This document shows, piece after piece, positions 6,966 through 14,418 of a stretch of 16,218 bases of DNA. The notes below the pieces were generated by a model that was given only the letters and a program-made list of their open reading frames with translations, had not been told where the DNA came from and did not search any database. The DNA is from RUG14130 sp045598325 (GTDB taxonomy: Bacteria > Bacillota > Clostridia > Christensenellales > Aristaeellaceae), in NCBI GenBank assembly GCA_045598325.1, contig JAZLLT010000051.1, positions 1 to 16,218 of the forward strand, written 5' to 3'. Every line of letters starts with the position of its first letter. The first letter of the stretch is position 1. The translations under genes were made by a program, and so were the position numbers.

Positions 6966-8135
6966 ATGGCAAAAGCGATTCTGCGCCCCACCCGCGAGAC
7001 CCGCGTGCGGAGCGGTCATCCCTGGGTATTCGCATCCGATATCGAAAAGGTCACGGGCGATTTTGAGCCCGGCGATGTGGTAAGCGTTGAAAGCAGCAAA
7101 GGCGCCTTTCTGGGCAAGGCGTTCTACAATCCCAATTCCCAGATCTCCCTGCGCATGCTGACCTACAAAGACGAGCCCGTTGACAAAGAATTTTTCCGCC
7201 GCAGGATTCAAACGGCGTATGACTACCGCCTGAACTTCTGCGATATCGATTCCTGCCGCCTCATCTATTCCGAAAGCGACTTCCTGCCCGGCCTCATCAT
7301 CGACAAATTCTCCGATGTGCTGGTCATGCAGAGCATGTCGTTGGGCATTGAAAAGTGGAAGGACGCCATCACCGAACTGCTCATCGAGATCGTTCATCCC
7401 ACCGGCATCTACGAGCGCAACGATGTGCCCGTGAGGCGCCTTGAAGGCATGCAGCAGACCACGGGCCTATTGTGGGGCGAAGTGCCGGACCGCATCATCA
7501 TGAGCGAAAACGGCATCAAGTTCTCCGTGGATGTGAAAAACGGTCAGAAGACCGGCTTCTTCCTCGATCAGAAGGAGAACCGCAAGGAAGTCATGAAACT
7601 GTGTAAAGACGCCCGCGTGCTCGACTGCTTCTGCCACAACGGTTCCTTCTCCCTGCACGCCGCCAAAGCCGGCGCGAAAGAAGTGCTGGGGGTGGACATC
7701 TCCGAGGAAGCCCTCGTGGTCGCCCGCGAGAACGCCGAAATGAACGGGCTTACCAATGTGACCTTCGAAGCCCACAACTGCTTCGACCATCTCCGCGAAC
7801 TGACCGACGCCAAGGAAAAGTTCGATGTGGTCATTCTCGACCCGCCCGCCTTCACCAAGACCCGCGCGCAGGTGGAAAGCGCTCTGCGCGGCTATAAGGA
7901 GATCAATGTCCGCGGTCTGAAACTGGTCCGCGACGGCGGCTATCTCGTGTCCTGCTCCTGCTCCCAGCATGTATCCACCGAGCAGTTCATCGACATGATC
8001 AAGACCGCTGCCCGTGACACCAAGAAGCGGGTGCGCTTCGTGGAGATGCGTTCCCAGGGCCACGATCATCCCGTGCTGCCCGCCAGCGATGAGACGCGCT
8101 ATCTGAAGTGCGCCATCATGCAGATTTTCGACTAA
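6966..8135 (+). CDS. rlmI: Class I SAM-dependent rRNA methyltransferase, RlmI family
   Basis: Probably makes 5-methylcytosine in 23S rRNA (C1962 in E. coli numbering). The 389 residues fit RlmI (396 in E. coli): an N-terminal PUA-like RNA-binding domain (about 1-75, with SGHPWVFASDIE), a linker domain, then the Rossmann methyltransferase. Seen are GQKTGFFLDQ (193-202), SAM motif I at VLDCFCHNGSFSL (218-230), D244 as the likely ribose contact, DPPAF (292-296), and SCSCS (329-333) with Cys at 330 and 332. ATG at 6966 is preceded by AAGGAG (6951-6956), which overlaps the lacZ stop. The family is clear; the exact target base is taken from the E. coli enzyme. Its place inside a sugar operon is probably transcriptional convenience. 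Confidence 0.92.
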   Translation: MAKAILRPTRETRVRSGHPWVFASDIEKVTGDFEPGDVVSVESSKGAFLGKAFYNPNSQISLRMLTYKDEPVDKEFFRRRIQTAYDYRLNFCDIDSCRLIYSESDFLPGLIIDKFSDVLVMQSMSLGIEKWKDAITELLIEIVHPTGIYERNDVPVRRLEGMQQTTGLLWGEVPDRIIMSENGIKFSVDVKNGQKTGFFLDQKENRKEVMKLCKDARVLDCFCHNGSFSLHAAKAGAKEVLGVDISEEALVVARENAEMNGLTNVTFEAHNCFDHLRELTDAKEKFDVVILDPPAFTKTRAQVESALRGYKEINVRGLKLVRDGGYLVSCSCSQHVSTEQFIDMIKTAARDTKKRVRFVEMRSQGHDHPVLPASDETRYLKCAIMQIFD

Positions 8136-8138
8136 ACA

Positions 8139-10469
8139 ATGATCAAACGCAGCGTCAATGTGCGGACGGTCGCCGAAACCTACTTTGAGGGCGGCGACCT
8201 GTACGCGGAAGAAAACGCCATGGAACGCATGCAGGAGGGGCTCAAGGGGCACCTCCTGCTTCAGAATGCCTACGGCAGGGAATGGCGCTGCGAAGTGCCC
8301 GTCAAACTCCCCTGCGATTTTGACGGGATCGAACTGACCGTGCAGGGGCGCATCGACGCCCTGCTCGAACAGGACGGCACCTGTCTTGTGGAGGAAATCA
8401 AAACCACCCGCGATCCGCTGGACGATATCACCGAAAACGCCTATCCCGTCCACTGGGCGCAGGCGGAGATCTACGCTCACATCATGTGCGAAACGGCGGG
8501 CTACACCGCCTGCTCCGTGCGGCTCGTCTACGCCAATCTTTCCGGCGGCACCCGTCCCTTCACCCGCGTCTACACGGCGGACGGGCTAAAAAAACTCTTT
8601 TTCGAATACTGCTCCGTCTATGTGGACGGCATCAAAAAAGAAGCGGACTGGCTGGACATCTCCGTGCCCTCCATCCGCATAAGCCCCTTCCCCTTTGCCG
8701 CCTACCGCGAAGGGCAGAGGCAGCTGGCAGAGGACGCCTACCGCGCCATCCGCGACAAGACCCGCCTGCTCTGCGAAGCGCCGACCGGCATCGGCAAGAC
8801 CGCCGCGACGCTCTTTCCCGCCGTCAAGGCGCTGGGCGAAGGGCTCACGGACACGATATTCTATCTGACCGCCCGCACCACGGGGCGCGTCGCCGCGGAG
8901 AAGGCGCTCTCTCTCATGCGGGAGAAAGGGCACCTCGTGCGCTCGGTCTCCATCAGAGCCAAGCGCAAGGTCTGCCCCATGCCGAAGGGCATCTGCGACG
9001 CAGGGCACTGTCCCCGCGCAAAGGGCTATTTCGACCGGCAGAAATTCGCCATAGAAGAATCGCGGAATTATTGCGTCATCACCGAGGAAGTCATCAAATA
9101 CCTCGCCGACAAGTATCTGCTCTGCCCCTTTGAACTGTCCCTCGCCGTCAGTCAGACCTGTCAGGTCATCATCTGCGACTACAACTATGTGTTCGACCCC
9201 GTGGTGCGTTTGAAGCGCTTTTTCGACCACAAGGGGCGCTACACCCTGCTCATCGACGAGACCCACAACCTGCCCGACCGCGCACGGGAGATGTATTCCG
9301 CGGAGGTGGGCGACAGGGAGATCCGCGAACTGCGAAGGGCCGTCGGGAACGCGGAGGGGCGCAAGTGCAGCCTGTACACGAGCCTCACGGGCGTACTCGA
9401 ATCCCTCGGGAAAACCGACGAATGCGAACTGCGCAGCGAACTGCCCGTGAGGGTATCGGACGCCCTCAAACTGTTCATGGACGATGCCAAGCCCTATATC
9501 GGGAAAGCGCGGGATTACGGCGAGGCGCTCTCCGACTTCTATTTTGCCTCTGCTTCCTTCGTGCGCGTGAGCGGCGAATACGACGAAGACTGCTACAAGA
9601 CCATGGTGACGCCCGAGGGCAAGACCTGCCGCGTGAAACTGTGGTGCTGGTCGCCCACGCAAAGGCTCGAAAAAATCATGAAGAGAATGCAGGGCATCGT
9701 CATGTTTTCGGCGACCCTGTCACCGATCGGTCACTACGCGATGCTTTTGAACGCCGAGGAAAAGTCGGGCGGCAAGAGCCTGACCCTGCCCTCCCCGTTC
9801 CCGAAAAAGAACCTTCTGTCCCTGCGGCTCGACATCCCCACCAAGTATAGCAAGCGGGAAGAGAGCCTGATGAGCGTGGTCCATGCGATCGCTTCCCTTG
9901 CAAACAGCAGGAAGGGCAATTATCTCGCCTGTTTCCCCAGCCACGCCTACCTCAACATGGCGGCGCAGGCGTTTGCTTCCGCGGCACCCGATGTTGACAT
10001 CCTGCTTCAGAGAAGCGAGATGAGCGACAGCGAGCGGGAGGAATACCTGTCCCGTTTCCGCCCCGACCCGCCCCGTTCCATGGTGGCGTTCATCGCCATG
10101 GGCGGCGTGTTCTCCGAGGGCATCGACCTGCCCGGCGACCTGCTGACGGGCGCGGTCATCGTGGGCGTGGGACTACCGCAGATCTGTTTTGAGCGGAACG
10201 CGCTCAAACTCCTTTATGACAATGACGAGGGTGAGGGCGGCTTCGAGACCGCCTATGTATACCCCGGCATCGGCAAGTGCCTGCAGGCGGCAGGCCGCGT
10301 CATCCGCACGGAGACCGACCGCGGCGTGGTGCTGTTTGTGGACGACCGCTACTCCCTGCCGGAGTACGCGTCCCTTTTGCCGAAACACATGAAGCCCGAA
10401 AAGGCGGAAAGCAGGGATCTTCCCCGCATTCTGTCTGCATTTTGGAACAAAACGGAGGTGCGCGCATGA
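8139..10469 (+). CDS. PD-(D/E)xK nuclease fused to XPD/DinG-type Fe-S DNA helicase
   Basis: 776-residue superfamily 2 helicase, predicted 5'-3' DNA unwinding, with a RecB/Cas4-like nuclease domain at the front. Nuclease (about 1-170): GRIDALL with D73, EEIK with E86 and K88, and QAEIYAHI (108-115), the usual RecB-family helix. Helicase: Q-motif-like YREGQRQ (189-195), Walker A PTGIGKT (215-221), four Fe-S cysteines C279, C286, C291, C329, the DEAH-type box DETH (373-376), and motif VI QAAGRVIR (716-723). The ATG lies 3 bases past the rlmI stop with no Shine-Dalgarno match, so translation is probably coupled. A role in repair or removal of R-loops and odd DNA structures is inferred from DinG/XPD relatives; no defence partner gene is seen nearby. 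Confidence 0.9.
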   Translation: MIKRSVNVRTVAETYFEGGDLYAEENAMERMQEGLKGHLLLQNAYGREWRCEVPVKLPCDFDGIELTVQGRIDALLEQDGTCLVEEIKTTRDPLDDITENAYPVHWAQAEIYAHIMCETAGYTACSVRLVYANLSGGTRPFTRVYTADGLKKLFFEYCSVYVDGIKKEADWLDISVPSIRISPFPFAAYREGQRQLAEDAYRAIRDKTRLLCEAPTGIGKTAATLFPAVKALGEGLTDTIFYLTARTTGRVAAEKALSLMREKGHLVRSVSIRAKRKVCPMPKGICDAGHCPRAKGYFDRQKFAIEESRNYCVITEEVIKYLADKYLLCPFELSLAVSQTCQVIICDYNYVFDPVVRLKRFFDHKGRYTLLIDETHNLPDRAREMYSAEVGDREIRELRRAVGNAEGRKCSLYTSLTGVLESLGKTDECELRSELPVRVSDALKLFMDDAKPYIGKARDYGEALSDFYFASASFVRVSGEYDEDCYKTMVTPEGKTCRVKLWCWSPTQRLEKIMKRMQGIVMFSATLSPIGHYAMLLNAEEKSGGKSLTLPSPFPKKNLLSLRLDIPTKYSKREESLMSVVHAIASLANSRKGNYLACFPSHAYLNMAAQAFASAAPDVDILLQRSEMSDSEREEYLSRFRPDPPRSMVAFIAMGGVFSEGIDLPGDLLTGAVIVGVGLPQICFERNALKLLYDNDEGEGGFETAYVYPGIGKCLQAAGRVIRTETDRGVVLFVDDRYSLPEYASLLPKHMKPEKAESRDLPRILSAFWNKTEVRA

Positions 10470-11341
10470 GTGAGCAGATCACCGACTGGGTCGCCCATTA
10501 CGAAAAGACCTGGGGCGAAATGAAGGAGCAACTGGAAAAGGAAGGCATCCGCCGCATCAATATCTGGAACGGAAACGCCCCCGAGCATCCCCTGAAGAAC
10601 GGTTTCGCGGCGGGGCTTTACCTGCTGCCCGTTCACGAAGGCACGCCCCGCGGCACCATCATCGTCTGCGCGGGCGGCGCGTTCAAGTTCAAAAATCCCA
10701 ATGAGGCCAAGCCCGTGGCGGAATTTTTCCACGCTTTGGGCATAAACGCCGCCATCCTCGACTACACCGTGGACAGCCGCTATAACTACGGCACGGTGGA
10801 AGCCTATCCCGCCATGACTGCCGCGCGCAACGATGCCCTGCAGGCGATCCGTTATCTGCGCGTGAATGCGGAGAAATCGGGCATCCTGCCGGACAAAATC
10901 GCCGTTTCCGGCTTCTCGGCGGGCGGACGCACCGCCCAGAGCGCCGCCGTGTTCTTCGATTGCGGAAACCCCGCATCGGATGACCCCATGAAGAGGGTCT
11001 CCTCCCGTCCCGACGCCTGCCTTTTGTTTTACGGCGCCATGAGCGACTGCCTGCGCATGGATGTACTGGAAGTAGACCGCGAAAAGCAGCATCTGCGCGC
11101 GATGAACGACCCCATCACCAACATGCGTCCCGACACGCCGCCCACCTTCATCTTCCAGACCGTTTCGGACGATCCCCGCTGGGCGCTCACCTATGCCCTA
11201 GCCCTTGCCGACCGCGGCGTGGAGTGCGAGGTGCACACCTTTGCCGAAGGACATCACGGCGAAGGCATGTACGATAATGTACCCTACACCGCCAAATGGG
11301 CGGACCTCGCGGGACAGTGGCTCATTCATCTCGGATTTTAG
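10466..11341 (+). CDS. Alpha/beta-hydrolase, esterase-like
   Basis: Serine hydrolase of the alpha/beta fold, 291 residues, probably a carbohydrate or small-molecule esterase. The nucleophile elbow is GFSAGG (149-154, Ser151). Acid is D236 in SDDPRW and base H264 in EGHHGEG, the spacing expected of BD-FAE/Aes-like enzymes. The usual HGGG oxyanion loop is replaced by CAGGAF (68-73), and ILDY (97-100) follows as in that family. No signal peptide. The ATG overlaps the helicase stop as ATGA (10466-10469) and is served by CGGAGG (10453-10458) within the helicase gene; an upstream in-frame extension would simply be the helicase read out of frame. Being next to a sulfatase and in the same run as lacZ suggests removal of acyl groups from sugars, but the substrate is unknown. 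Confidence 0.85.
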   Translation: MSEQITDWVAHYEKTWGEMKEQLEKEGIRRINIWNGNAPEHPLKNGFAAGLYLLPVHEGTPRGTIIVCAGGAFKFKNPNEAKPVAEFFHALGINAAILDYTVDSRYNYGTVEAYPAMTAARNDALQAIRYLRVNAEKSGILPDKIAVSGFSAGGRTAQSAAVFFDCGNPASDDPMKRVSSRPDACLLFYGAMSDCLRMDVLEVDREKQHLRAMNDPITNMRPDTPPTFIFQTVSDDPRWALTYALALADRGVECEVHTFAEGHHGEGMYDNVPYTAKWADLAGQWLIHLGF

Positions 11342-11350
11342 GAGCAGCTT

Positions 11351-12826
11351 ATGAACAGGCCGAATATCCTATTCATTCTTTCGGACGATCAGGGACCATG
11401 GGCGATGCACTGCGCCGGTACGGAAGAACTTGTGACGCCGAACCTCGACCGTCTCGCGCGGGAAGGCATGCGCTACGATGAATTCTACTGCGCCTCCCCC
11501 GTGTGCTCCCCCGCCCGTGCCTCCATTCTGACGGGCCGCATGCCCTCCGCCCACGGCATCCACGACTGGCTCCGCTGCGGCAATGTGGACGCGGTCAAGT
11601 ATGCCGAGGCGGGAAAAGACAATCCCTGCGGCGGCTACGCGGACGAGCGGGAGCCCATCGCCTACACGGAGGGCATGGCGACCTACACCGACACGCTGTC
11701 CTCCCTCGGCTACACCTGCGCCCTTTCCGGCAAATGGCACATGGGCGACAGCGTACGCCCGCAGCACGGGTTCACGGACTGGTATACGCTGGGCAAGGGC
11801 GGATGCTGCTATTATCACCCCGACATCGTGGAAAACGGCGAGATTCATGTGATGCACGGGCAGTATGTGACCGACCTCATCACGGACCGCGCCTGCCGCG
11901 ACATCGAGGAACTTTCGGACAGACCCGAACCCTTCTATCTCTCCGTCCACTACACCGCGCCCCACAATCCGTGGGAGAAAAATCAGCACCCCGCCCGCTG
12001 GACGGAGTACTACGAGAAGTGCGATTTTCACGAGATACCCGATATCCCCGACCACCCCGACATGACCACGGGACCCGTCTATGGTACACCCCGCCGCCAT
12101 GAGCAGTTGGTGGGCTACTTCTCCGCCGTCTCCGCCATGGATGAGGGTATCGGGAAGATACTGGAGACGCTCGAAAAGAAGGGGATCCTGGACGACACGC
12201 TCGTCATCTTCACCTCGGACAATGGCATGTCCATGGGACATCACGGCATCTGGGGCAAGGGCAACGGCACCTTCCCCATGAATATGTACGATTCCGCGGT
12301 CAAGGTGCCCTTCCTCGTCCGCTATCCGAAGCTCATAAACACGCCCGGCGCCGTATGCCATGAAATGGTGAGCGCCTGCGACCTGTTTCCCACCTTCTGC
12401 GAACTGGTGGGCGGCGCCTTCCCCGAAGGGCTGTCCGGCTTCAGTTTCCTGCCGACTCTGCAAGGCGGCAACGGCTGCCGCGAGGAAGTGGGCATCACGG
12501 ATGAATACGGTCCCGTGCGCATGATCCGTACAAAGGAATGGAAGTATGTGCACAAGTATCCCTTCGGTCCCCACGAACTGTATCACATGTCCGAGGACCC
12601 GGGCGAGGAGCGCAACCTGTACGGCGATAAACGGTACGATGCCCTCATTACGGACATGCGGCGCAGGATGGAAACTTTCTTCGCCAAATACAGCCTGCCC
12701 GAATATGACGGCCTGCGCGAAGGCGTCACGGGCAGCGGACAGAACGGCAGGATCGGACTAAACGCCGAGCGGGCGGACACCTACGCCGAGATCCCTCTGA
12801 CGACGAAAGAGATGCAAAAAAGGTAA
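11351..12826 (+). CDS. Type I sulfatase (formylglycine-dependent, Cys type)
   Basis: Hydrolyses a sulfate ester, 491 residues. Metal-binding SDDQ (11-14) begins the fold. The signature CSPAR (52-56) followed by ASILTGR marks C52 as the residue converted to formylglycine. GKWHMG (127-132) supplies the conserved Lys and His, and SDNG (289-292) with HHG (297-299) gives further metal and catalytic residues. In anaerobes a radical-SAM maturase (anSME) normally makes the formylglycine; none is in this window. There is no signal peptide, so the enzyme is cytoplasmic and would act on imported sugars or choline-type small molecules. ATG follows TAGGAG, which overlaps the stop of the hydrolase gene. 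Last gene before the terminator. Substrate class is unresolved. Confidence 0.93.
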   Translation: MNRPNILFILSDDQGPWAMHCAGTEELVTPNLDRLAREGMRYDEFYCASPVCSPARASILTGRMPSAHGIHDWLRCGNVDAVKYAEAGKDNPCGGYADEREPIAYTEGMATYTDTLSSLGYTCALSGKWHMGDSVRPQHGFTDWYTLGKGGCCYYHPDIVENGEIHVMHGQYVTDLITDRACRDIEELSDRPEPFYLSVHYTAPHNPWEKNQHPARWTEYYEKCDFHEIPDIPDHPDMTTGPVYGTPRRHEQLVGYFSAVSAMDEGIGKILETLEKKGILDDTLVIFTSDNGMSMGHHGIWGKGNGTFPMNMYDSAVKVPFLVRYPKLINTPGAVCHEMVSACDLFPTFCELVGGAFPEGLSGFSFLPTLQGGNGCREEVGITDEYGPVRMIRTKEWKYVHKYPFGPHELYHMSEDPGEERNLYGDKRYDALITDMRRRMETFFAKYSLPEYDGLREGVTGSGQNGRIGLNAERADTYAEIPLTTKEMQKR

Positions 12827-12829
12827 TTG

Positions 12830-12858
12830 AAAAGACCGCGGACGAACCGCGGTCTTTT
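12830..12858. terminator. Bidirectional intrinsic terminator
   Basis: AAAAGACCGCGG and CCGCGGTCTTTT form a perfect 12-bp stem around the loop ACGAA. A T-rich stretch follows on the plus strand; on the minus strand TTTTC and a later T-run follow. It sits 3 bases past the sulfatase stop and 4 bases past the stop of the converging citrate synthase gene, so it serves both. Confidence 0.93.
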
Positions 12859-12862
12859 CTTA

Positions 12863-14224
12863 TTATCTTTCCTCGATGGGTATATAGTTCTGTTTCGGCA
12901 TGACGGCTTTGTAGCCGGGACGGATGAGTTTGCCGCCGCTGATAAGTTCCTCGAGGCGATGAGCGCACCAACCGGACACGCGGGCGATGGCGAACAGAGG
13001 TGTGAACATTTCCTCCGGGATGCCCAGCATGCGGTAGACGATGCCGGAATACATGTCCACATTGGCGCACATGGTGCGGTGGTCGGAATACTTCTCGTGG
13101 AGCAGTTCGATGCCGATGTTCTCGATGCGCTCCATAAGGTTGAAGTCATCCATCATGCCGCTCTTTTTCGCCAGATCCGCGGCGTACTTTTTGAGCAGCA
13201 CCTCGCGTGGATCGGAGGCGGTGTAGACCGCGTGACCGAGACCGTAGATCTTTCCGCTGCCGTCGCCGGCTTTTCCGTCCAGCAGCAGGCGGAGGTATTC
13301 CCGCAGTTCGTTGTCGTCGTTCACATTTTTGAGGGTATTCTTCACGCCGTCCAGCATCTGCATCGCCTTGGCGTTGGCACCGCCGTGAAGGGGACCTTTA
13401 AGGGCGTTGATGGCGCCGCAGATGGCGGCATAGGTGTCCGTGCCGGTGGAGGTGAGGGAGCGGCAGGTGAAAGCGGAGTTGTTGCCGCCGCCGTGCTCCG
13501 CGTGGAGGGTCAGGCACAGATCCATGAGGTGGGCTTCCTCGTCCGTGTATTTCTTGTTGTCACGGAGCATGCGAAGCAGGTTTTCCGCGATGGACAGCCT
13601 GTCCTTGGGCACATGGAGGAAAAGGGACTCGCCGTCAAACAGATGGCGCTTCACATTGTAGGCGTTGGACACGATGATGGGCAGGCGGGCGATGAGTTCG
13701 ATGGATTGCCTGAGCACATTTTCGGGAGACACATCGTCGGCGTTGTCGTCGTAGGAATACAGCGCCATGACGCCGCTTGAAAGTTTATTCATGATGGAGC
13801 GGTTGGGCGTGTTGAACAGCACCGCGTCATTGTAGCCCTCGGGCATATGCCGCGCCGCGGCGAGTGCCTCGCGGAAGGCATCCAGTTCGCTCTGGGTGGG
13901 CAGTTTGCCGAGCAGCAGCAGATAGCAGACTTCTTCAAAGCCGAACATGTTGCGCTCGGCGTGATTTTTGATCAGTTCATTGATTTCGATGCCGCGATAG
14001 AACAGGCGGCCTTCCATGGGTACGGGGTCGCCGTCCAGCATCATGTAGCCCTGAACGCTGCCGATGCCCGTGACGCCCGCCATGACGCCGGTGCCGTCCA
14101 CATTACGCAGACCGCGCTTCACATTCAGCGATTTGAACGCGTTTTTATCGATGGCATAACAGGAACGGATATCCGAAGATACCGATGATACATAGGCTTT
14201 TACAAAGGAATTATCGCAATTCAT
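12863..14224 (-). CDS. gltA: Citrate synthase
   Basis: Condenses acetyl-CoA and oxaloacetate to citrate. The 453-residue product shows LHAEHGGGN (240-248), GPLHGGAN (277-284) with active-site H280, GLGHAVY (328-334) with H331, DPR with R340, and NVDMYSG (388-394) with catalytic D390. All residues needed for the reaction are present, and the length fits the type I family. ATG at 14224 has GGGAGG (14238-14233) 8 nt upstream. An in-frame extension to 14323 would run through the promoter and is rejected. The divergent aconitase-like gene supports a role in citrate formation for 2-oxoglutarate and glutamate rather than in a 2-methylcitrate cycle: no prpB or prpD-type gene is seen. Confidence 0.94.
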   Translation of the reverse strand: MNCDNSFVKAYVSSVSSDIRSCYAIDKNAFKSLNVKRGLRNVDGTGVMAGVTGIGSVQGYMMLDGDPVPMEGRLFYRGIEINELIKNHAERNMFGFEEVCYLLLLGKLPTQSELDAFREALAAARHMPEGYNDAVLFNTPNRSIMNKLSSGVMALYSYDDNADDVSPENVLRQSIELIARLPIIVSNAYNVKRHLFDGESLFLHVPKDRLSIAENLLRMLRDNKKYTDEEAHLMDLCLTLHAEHGGGNNSAFTCRSLTSTGTDTYAAICGAINALKGPLHGGANAKAMQMLDGVKNTLKNVNDDNELREYLRLLLDGKAGDGSGKIYGLGHAVYTASDPREVLLKKYAADLAKKSGMMDDFNLMERIENIGIELLHEKYSDHRTMCANVDMYSGIVYRMLGIPEEMFTPLFAIARVSGWCAHRLEELISGGKLIRPGYKAVMPKQNYIPIEER

Positions 14225-14252
14225 ACTTTCACCCTCCCGGTGCGGATAAGCA

Positions 14253-14281
14253 ATTATAACGCCTCGTCCGCCTATTTGCAA
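14253..14281 (-). promoter_or_regulatory. Promoter of citrate synthase
   Basis: TTGCAA (14281-14276), 17 bp, then TATAAT (14258-14253), with a predicted start near 14246. The -10 box lies within ATAA-GCAA-TTAT (14246-14257), a short inverted repeat that might be an operator, though arms of 4 bp are weak evidence. Confidence 0.85.
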
Positions 14282-14311
14282 GTATTTCCGGTGAAAAAAT
14301 TTATATTTCGC

Positions 14312-14326
14312 ATTATTTAACATAAT
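14312..14326. repeat. AT-rich inverted repeat between divergent promoters
   Basis: ATTAT-TTAAC-ATAAT, 5-bp arms around 5 bp, lies midway between the citrate synthase and hydratase promoters, in the most AT-rich part of the gap. It could be an operator controlling both genes. In such AT-rich DNA a repeat this short may also be chance. Confidence 0.3.
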
Positions 14327-14361
14327 TCCGCCATATATTTGAATTTTTCAGTCTATCGCAC

Positions 14362-14389
14362 TTGCATTTTTGACATAATATGGTATAAT
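14362..14389 (+). promoter_or_regulatory. Promoter of the aconitase-family gene
   Basis: TTGCAT (14362-14367), 16 bp, then TATAAT (14384-14389) with an extended -10 TGG directly before it. The start should be near 14396, giving a leader of about 23 nt that holds GCGGAGG. A TTGACA at 14370-14375 is too close to the -10 to be the -35 box. Confidence 0.82.
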
Positions 14390-14418
14390 GATTTCATTCT
14401 TACCGCGGAGGTATCTCT

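Noticed and set aside
3869..6991. A 1040-residue open frame on the minus strand covering the whole of lacZ.
   Set aside because: It mirrors a GC-rich, codon-biased real gene, has no recognisable domain, and lacZ on the other strand has every GH2 motif. Similar long antisense frames lie opposite valS, citrate synthase, the sulfatase and the helicase.
6966..10469. Methyltransferase next to a nuclease-helicase, suggesting a restriction or other defence system.
   Set aside because: The methyltransferase has the PUA domain and motifs of the rRNA enzyme RlmI, not of a DNA methylase. There is no specificity subunit, toxin, integrase or other defence gene nearby.
8139..10469. Link to type IV CRISPR, which uses a DinG helicase, because of the Cas4-like front domain.
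   Set aside because: No repeats, spacers or other cas genes were seen in the window.
14225..14323. A 33-residue N-terminal extension of citrate synthase.
   Set aside because: It crosses the promoter and the AT-rich gap. The ATG at 14224 has GGGAGG at the right distance.
14370..14389. TTGACA at 14370-14375 as the -35 box of the hydratase promoter.
   Set aside because: It is only 8 bp from TATAAT. TTGCAT at 14362 gives an acceptable 16-bp spacing.
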